Shown here: positions 60,880 to 64,000 of the stretch, piece after piece
Layout: each line of letters opens with the position of its first letter
How positions within the stretch are numbered: position 1 is the stretch's first letter
The notes under the pieces: model-generated
Seen by the model: only the letters and a program-made list of their open reading frames with translations
Told to the model about the DNA's origin: nothing
Database searches by the model: none
Assembly: GCA_947561585.1 (NCBI GenBank)
Contig: CANNZV010000267.1
Coordinates: 248,001-312,000, forward strand
Source: Caprella mutica
Taxonomy: Eukaryota > Arthropoda > Malacostraca > Amphipoda > Caprellidae
Direction: 5' to 3'
Length of the DNA stretch: 64,000 nucleotides
Program-made: the position numbers and the translations under genes

Positions 60880-62220
60880 CTAAGCCTGTTTAAAAAGTAA
60901 ACGCTGGCCTTTTTTATCTTCAAAAAACGTCCCATTCTGATAAGCCAAATGTCCACTCACAATTGTCTCCGTCACGCGACCTTGGAAAGTATGTCCTTCA
61001 AATGGCGACCAATTGCACTTATAATACACGTTTTCTTTTGCAACGGACCATTTTTCATTCAAATCTACCAACACCACATCTGCCCAATAGCCTTCGTCTA
61101 AATAACCGCGCTTATCCACATTGAAACAATCGGCTGGTGCATGGCACATTTTCTCCACAATACGCTCCAAGCTGATTTGCGCTCTTTGATAAAATTCCAA
61201 CATCACATTCAAGGAATGCTGCACTAATGGCACACCCGACGGCGCAGAAAAATAATGCCCTTGCTTTTCTTCCCAAGTATGTGGCGCATGGTCAGTTGCG
61301 ATAATATCAAGGCGATTATCCAATAATGCTGGCAATAATGCCGAACGATGTGTTTCATCTTTGATGGCTGGGTTACACTTGATTTGCGTGCCGTATTTTG
61401 CATAATCATCGCTATTAAAATACAAATGATGCACACATAATTCAGACGTAATTCGCTTTTCTTTCAAGGGAATATCATTGCGGAATAAATCTAATTCTTC
61501 GCGTGTGCTAATGTGCAAGATATGTAGGCGAGTATTGTGTTTTTTGGCTAAAGACACCGCAAAACTGCTGGAAATAAAGCAGTTGGCGGAGTTGCGGATT
61601 TGAGGATGATACTCGACTGGAACATCGTTTCCATAGACTGCTTTATAGGCTGCCGCATTCTTACGAACGGTGTCTTCGTCCTCACAGTGCGTAGCAATCA
61701 ACATCGGCACTTGCGAGAAAAGCGACTCTAAAGTCACTGGATTATCGACCAACATATTGCCCGTACTACTGCCCATAAATGCCTTGATACCACAGACGGT
61801 TCGTGGGTCAGTTTTGAGTACTTCTTCGAGATTGTCATTCCCTGCGCCCATGAAAAAAGAGTAATTAGCTAGCGAATTTTTCGCCGCCGTTTTATATTTA
61901 TCCTCTAAAATTTCTTGCGTGAGCGCATTGGGTACCGTATTCGGCATTTCCATGAAAGAGGTCGTGCCACCAGCTACGGCAGCGCGTGGCTCGGTATATA
62001 AATCTGCTTTGTGCGTCAAGCCTGGGTCGCGAAAATGCACTTGGTCATCAATAATACCCGGAATGGCATGCTTTCCAGTGGCGTCAATTTCTTGGTCGGC
62101 AGACTTGTTTATGATGCCACCAATTTGCTCAATGCGTCCGTTTTTGATGTATATATCGCCGGCTTTTATATCGCCCCGATTAACGATTTGGGCATTTTTA
62201 ATAAGTATGGTCTTGTTCAT
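60880..62220 (-). CDS. pyrC: Dihydroorotase (amidohydrolase family)
   Basis: I use the ATG at 62220 (MNKTILIKNAQIVNRGDIKAG); the frame extends to 62364 but the added 48 residues are not like the family. The 446 residues show amidohydrolase metal ligands: His-x-His in DDQVHFRDPG, the carbamylated Lys in GIKAFMGSSTGN, His in ATHCEDED and HILHIST, and Asp in IATDHAPHT. It cyclises N-carbamoyl-aspartate to dihydroorotate in pyrimidine synthesis. The text FMEMPNTVPNALT supports dihydroorotase over allantoinase or hydantoinase. Type I long form, monocistronic or first in its unit. Cytoplasmic. Confidence 0.9.
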   Translation of the reverse strand: MNKTILIKNAQIVNRGDIKAGDIYIKNGRIEQIGGIINKSADQEIDATGKHAIPGIIDDQVHFRDPGLTHKADLYTEPRAAVAGGTTSFMEMPNTVPNALTQEILEDKYKTAAKNSLANYSFFMGAGNDNLEEVLKTDPRTVCGIKAFMGSSTGNMLVDNPVTLESLFSQVPMLIATHCEDEDTVRKNAAAYKAVYGNDVPVEYHPQIRNSANCFISSSFAVSLAKKHNTRLHILHISTREELDLFRNDIPLKEKRITSELCVHHLYFNSDDYAKYGTQIKCNPAIKDETHRSALLPALLDNRLDIIATDHAPHTWEEKQGHYFSAPSGVPLVQHSLNVMLEFYQRAQISLERIVEKMCHAPADCFNVDKRGYLDEGYWADVVLVDLNEKWSVAKENVYYKCNWSPFEGHTFQGRVTETIVSGHLAYQNGTFFEDKKGQRLLFKQA

Positions 62221-62455
62221 ATTCCTTGTTGATTTGAGTAGTGTGTCCGTCAATCGTTGACCGTCAGCCGTCCACCATGAGTAATTTCGGTCGCGAAAAT
62301 AACGAGGAGCTATTAAAATTACGAATAAGGTATTACAAATTTTAAAAAATTGTACCTTGGCCACCTTTAAAACACCAAATAAGGGTCAAAATAGTCACTA
62401 TCTGGCTATTTTTTATCTTTTGTATTCTTTTTAATCATCACTTTATCTTTGTTTC

Positions 62456-62605
62456 ATGGAATTTTTTAGTGACTTATGGCTTTTCTTAAAAGAGCGTAAA
62501 TTATGGTGGCTCGCACCAATTATATTAGTAGTACTCCTTATTGGCGGCTTACTTATTTTTGCAGAAAGTTCGGCCATTGGCTCCTTTATTTATACTTTAT
62601 TTTAG
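62456..62605 (+). CDS. DUF5989 family small membrane protein
   Basis: The short ORF encodes 49 residues (MEFFSDLWLFLKERKLWWL to AIGSFIYTLF). One transmembrane helix spans about 17-36 after a charged KERK segment; the pattern LW.FLKERKKWWL.PI and the ending GSAxxxFIYTLF are those of DUF5989. In other bacteria this gene precedes an SxtJ-like membrane protein and an SGNH/GDSL hydrolase-like gene, as here. Function is unknown; a role in modification or display of an exported polymer is an inference from such neighbours. Confidence 0.85.
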   Translation: MEFFSDLWLFLKERKLWWLAPIILVVLLIGGLLIFAESSAIGSFIYTLF

Positions 62606-62632
62606 GGTGTAAATAACTCTAATGAATGAATA

Positions 62633-63856
62633 ATGGATTCAATATTAACTTCTTTAGTTCCGTTAAAAAAAACGCCATCTATGTCTGATCAAACAAGCAG
62701 CGAAAACAAGCAGCGAAAACAAGCAGCGAAAACAAGCAGCGAAAACAAGCAGCGAAAACAAGCAGCGAAGATAGTCGGTTATTTATTAATTAGTAGCATT
62801 TTTCTCCTAGTTGCTTTACTTGCAGCCGAATTAATCTTACGCTTTCATCCCCAATACGGTCGCGCCGGCTATGTCTATGACACCCATACGATTTATCGCC
62901 TAAATCCTAATTTGGCAGCGCAAAAATGGTATGCCATGAATAAAGTAGAAGGCAAAGGCCCGTTTACTTTACGCTTTAATAATAAGGGGTTTCGTGGGGC
63001 AGATATGGTGCTAGAAAAACCGAAAGGCAAAGTGCGCATCATGGTCTTAGGAGATAGTTATACGGCAGGTTTAGATTATCCTGATGAAGAGATATTTAGT
63101 GCGCAATTAGCCGCAAAACTCCATGCAAATGGCGAGCAATATGAGGTCTTAAATGTGAGTTGCCCTGCTTGGGGAACGGATCAAGAGTGGCGTTATTGGG
63201 AGACGGAAGGCAAAAAGTATCAGCCTGATTATTTGCTTTTACTATTTTCGCCCAATGACATTCGCGAAAGCTATAATAAAGGTATTGTCAAATTAGAAAA
63301 TGGTGCATTAACAACAACGGAAGCCAATTTATTCTCTAAAAAACAACGTTTGGGCTGGAAACTCGCGAATAAATCGTCTTTGTTTCAATATCTACAGAAA
63401 AAAATTTTCAAAACTAAATACGGTGATTTTCTCAGTCTCTTCCACACTTATCCCGTCAATTATGGCATACATGACAGCACCGATTGGGACGCGCCCATGT
63501 ATTTACGGGCGCCTTTTAAGGAAGTTAATGAAAGTTTTGAGCTAAATGCTCGTCTATTAGCTGAACTGAAAAAATCAACTACGGCGGCGGGCACAAAGCT
63601 TTTGATTGCAAAAATACCAGCAGTACATGAGTTTAATGGCAGTTATGATTCAGAGGAATTTAGACCAAATACGATTTCTGAATATTTGGACAGCACGGCT
63701 GCTAATCTGAATATTCCTTTGCTCAATATGGACTATAATTTAGCGAAAGATGCTGACCCCAAACATATTTTTATGTCTTGGGAATTTCATTTTAATAAAG
63801 CAGGACATGACTGGGTGGCAGCGCAATTGCATCCATTTTTCATGCAAAATAAATAA
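62633..63856 (+). CDS. SGNH/GDSL hydrolase-like membrane-anchored protein with a frame-determining repeat
   Basis: The 407 residues have a hydrophilic N-terminus that contains copies of the 13-bp repeat, a transmembrane helix (about 48-70; VGYLLISSIFLLVALLAAEL), and an SGNH-type domain: block I GDSYTAG, NDIR-like block III text SPNDIRES, and a C-terminal EFHFNKAGHDWVA block holding the catalytic His region. SGNH proteins deacylate or acylate sugars and lipids; the anchor puts the domain on the outer face of the inner membrane. The start may be ATG 62633 or ATG 62681 (MSDQTSS). Each repeat is 13 bp, so gain or loss shifts the frame, and both other frames hit a stop (tag at 62772, tag at 62791) right after the array. 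Substrate unknown. Confidence 0.85.
   Translation: MDSILTSLVPLKKTPSMSDQTSSENKQRKQAAKTSSENKQRKQAAKIVGYLLISSIFLLVALLAAELILRFHPQYGRAGYVYDTHTIYRLNPNLAAQKWYAMNKVEGKGPFTLRFNNKGFRGADMVLEKPKGKVRIMVLGDSYTAGLDYPDEEIFSAQLAAKLHANGEQYEVLNVSCPAWGTDQEWRYWETEGKKYQPDYLLLLFSPNDIRESYNKGIVKLENGALTTTEANLFSKKQRLGWKLANKSSLFQYLQKKIFKTKYGDFLSLFHTYPVNYGIHDSTDWDAPMYLRAPFKEVNESFELNARLLAELKKSTTAAGTKLLIAKIPAVHEFNGSYDSEEFRPNTISEYLDSTAANLNIPLLNMDYNLAKDADPKHIFMSWEFHFNKAGHDWVAAQLHPFFMQNK
62695..62769 (+). repeat. 13-bp tandem repeat in the 5' coding region of the SGNH gene
   Basis: aagcagcgaaaac is repeated five times perfectly (62695-62759), followed by a partial aagcagcgaa. The unit is not divisible by three. Confidence 0.95.
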
Positions 63857-63871
63857 CCTAAATAACAAGTA

Positions 63872-64000
63872 ATGGCACACAAAAAAACAATAAAAAACGC
63901 AGGCAATCCCTACGAAACGATACTAGCCCTGGTCGTCGTTTTAGTGGCTTTGTATTATATATTCGGCTGGGCTTGGTCACCTTATGTGGCAATCGGATTA
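63872..64000 (+). CDS. Small membrane protein, possibly SxtJ-like (3' end outside window)
   Basis: The ATG is 13 bp after the preceding stop codon. The first 43 residues (MAHKKTIKNAGNPYETILAL) contain the start of a hydrophobic helix VVVLVALYYIFGWAW. The position after DUF5989 and the SGNH gene matches where SxtJ family proteins occur, but the visible part is too short to prove it. Confidence 0.55.
   Translation, partial: MAHKKTIKNAGNPYETILALVVVLVALYYIFGWAWSPYVAIGL

Noticed and set aside
62419..62451. TTTG ... TATCTTTG promoter-like pair before the DUF5989 gene
   Set aside because: The spacer is 21 bp, and the -7 box is only 5 bp from the ATG, which would demand a leaderless transcript.

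Overview
The window comes from a Bacteroidota chromosome. A marine, polysaccharide-degrading member of the Saprospiria-like lineages fits best, but the class is an inference. The evidence is two giant proteins with type IX secretion (T9SS) type B C-termini and SprB-like repeats, a PorP/SprF outer membrane protein, a SusC/SusD pair, promoters of the form TTG-N19-TAnnTTTG, and near absence of Shine-Dalgarno sequences. The DNA is AT-rich. I saw no rRNA, tRNA, CRISPR array or phage.

Layout. 1-15.2 kb: the 3' part of a giant secreted adhesin-like gene, with SprB-like repeats, about 15 consecutive Cys-rich modules containing a 558-bp tandem array, a duplicated unknown domain and a T9SS type B sorting domain. 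15.2-16.9 kb: a free-standing LytTR regulator, a 14-bp direct repeat with 21-bp period, a 42-aa peptide with a Gly-Gly motif, and a mobile-looking repeat. 16.9-24 kb: an unknown 476-aa protein, the PLP homeostasis protein YggS, a double AAA+ (CbbX/SpoVK-like) ATPase, a small membrane protein and a PaiB-like FMN protein. 24.4-29.6 kb: a second large T9SS cargo (choice-of-anchor L, P-domain-like region, SprB repeats).

29.7-51.5 kb is an alginate utilisation locus. On the plus strand are susC and susD. On the minus strand are a tandem-domain PL7 alginate lyase, a fused gluconokinase/6-phosphogluconate dehydrogenase, a PL6 alginate lyase, an Nramp-like transporter without the usual metal motif, KDPG aldolase, KDG kinase, two SDR reductases, a hexuronate-type MFS transporter, KdgF and a GntR/FadR regulator. 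Together they give a full route: alginate is cut to unsaturated uronate, KdgF and spontaneous steps give DEH, an SDR reduces it to KDG, KdgK makes KDPG, and Eda yields pyruvate and glyceraldehyde-3-phosphate. The regulator's promoter and an ancestral susC promoter share the palindrome TTGGT-NN-ACCAA. An intact IS element (17-bp inverted repeats, 5-bp target duplication) now lies between that susC promoter and susC.

51.7-64 kb: a cluster of dispersed palindromic repeats, two outer membrane proteins, a TIGR04283-type glycosyltransferase, pyruvate dehydrogenase E1 beta, a PorP/SprF protein, EtfA and EtfB, dihydroorotase, and the start of a DUF5989 / SGNH hydrolase / small membrane protein operon. 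The SGNH gene carries a 13-bp tandem repeat near its start, whose copy number would switch the reading frame.

The points most worth a second look are the possible phase-variable SGNH gene, the IS insertion separating susC from its regulated promoter, the LytTR / direct repeat / GG-peptide unit, and several families of MITE-like repeats.
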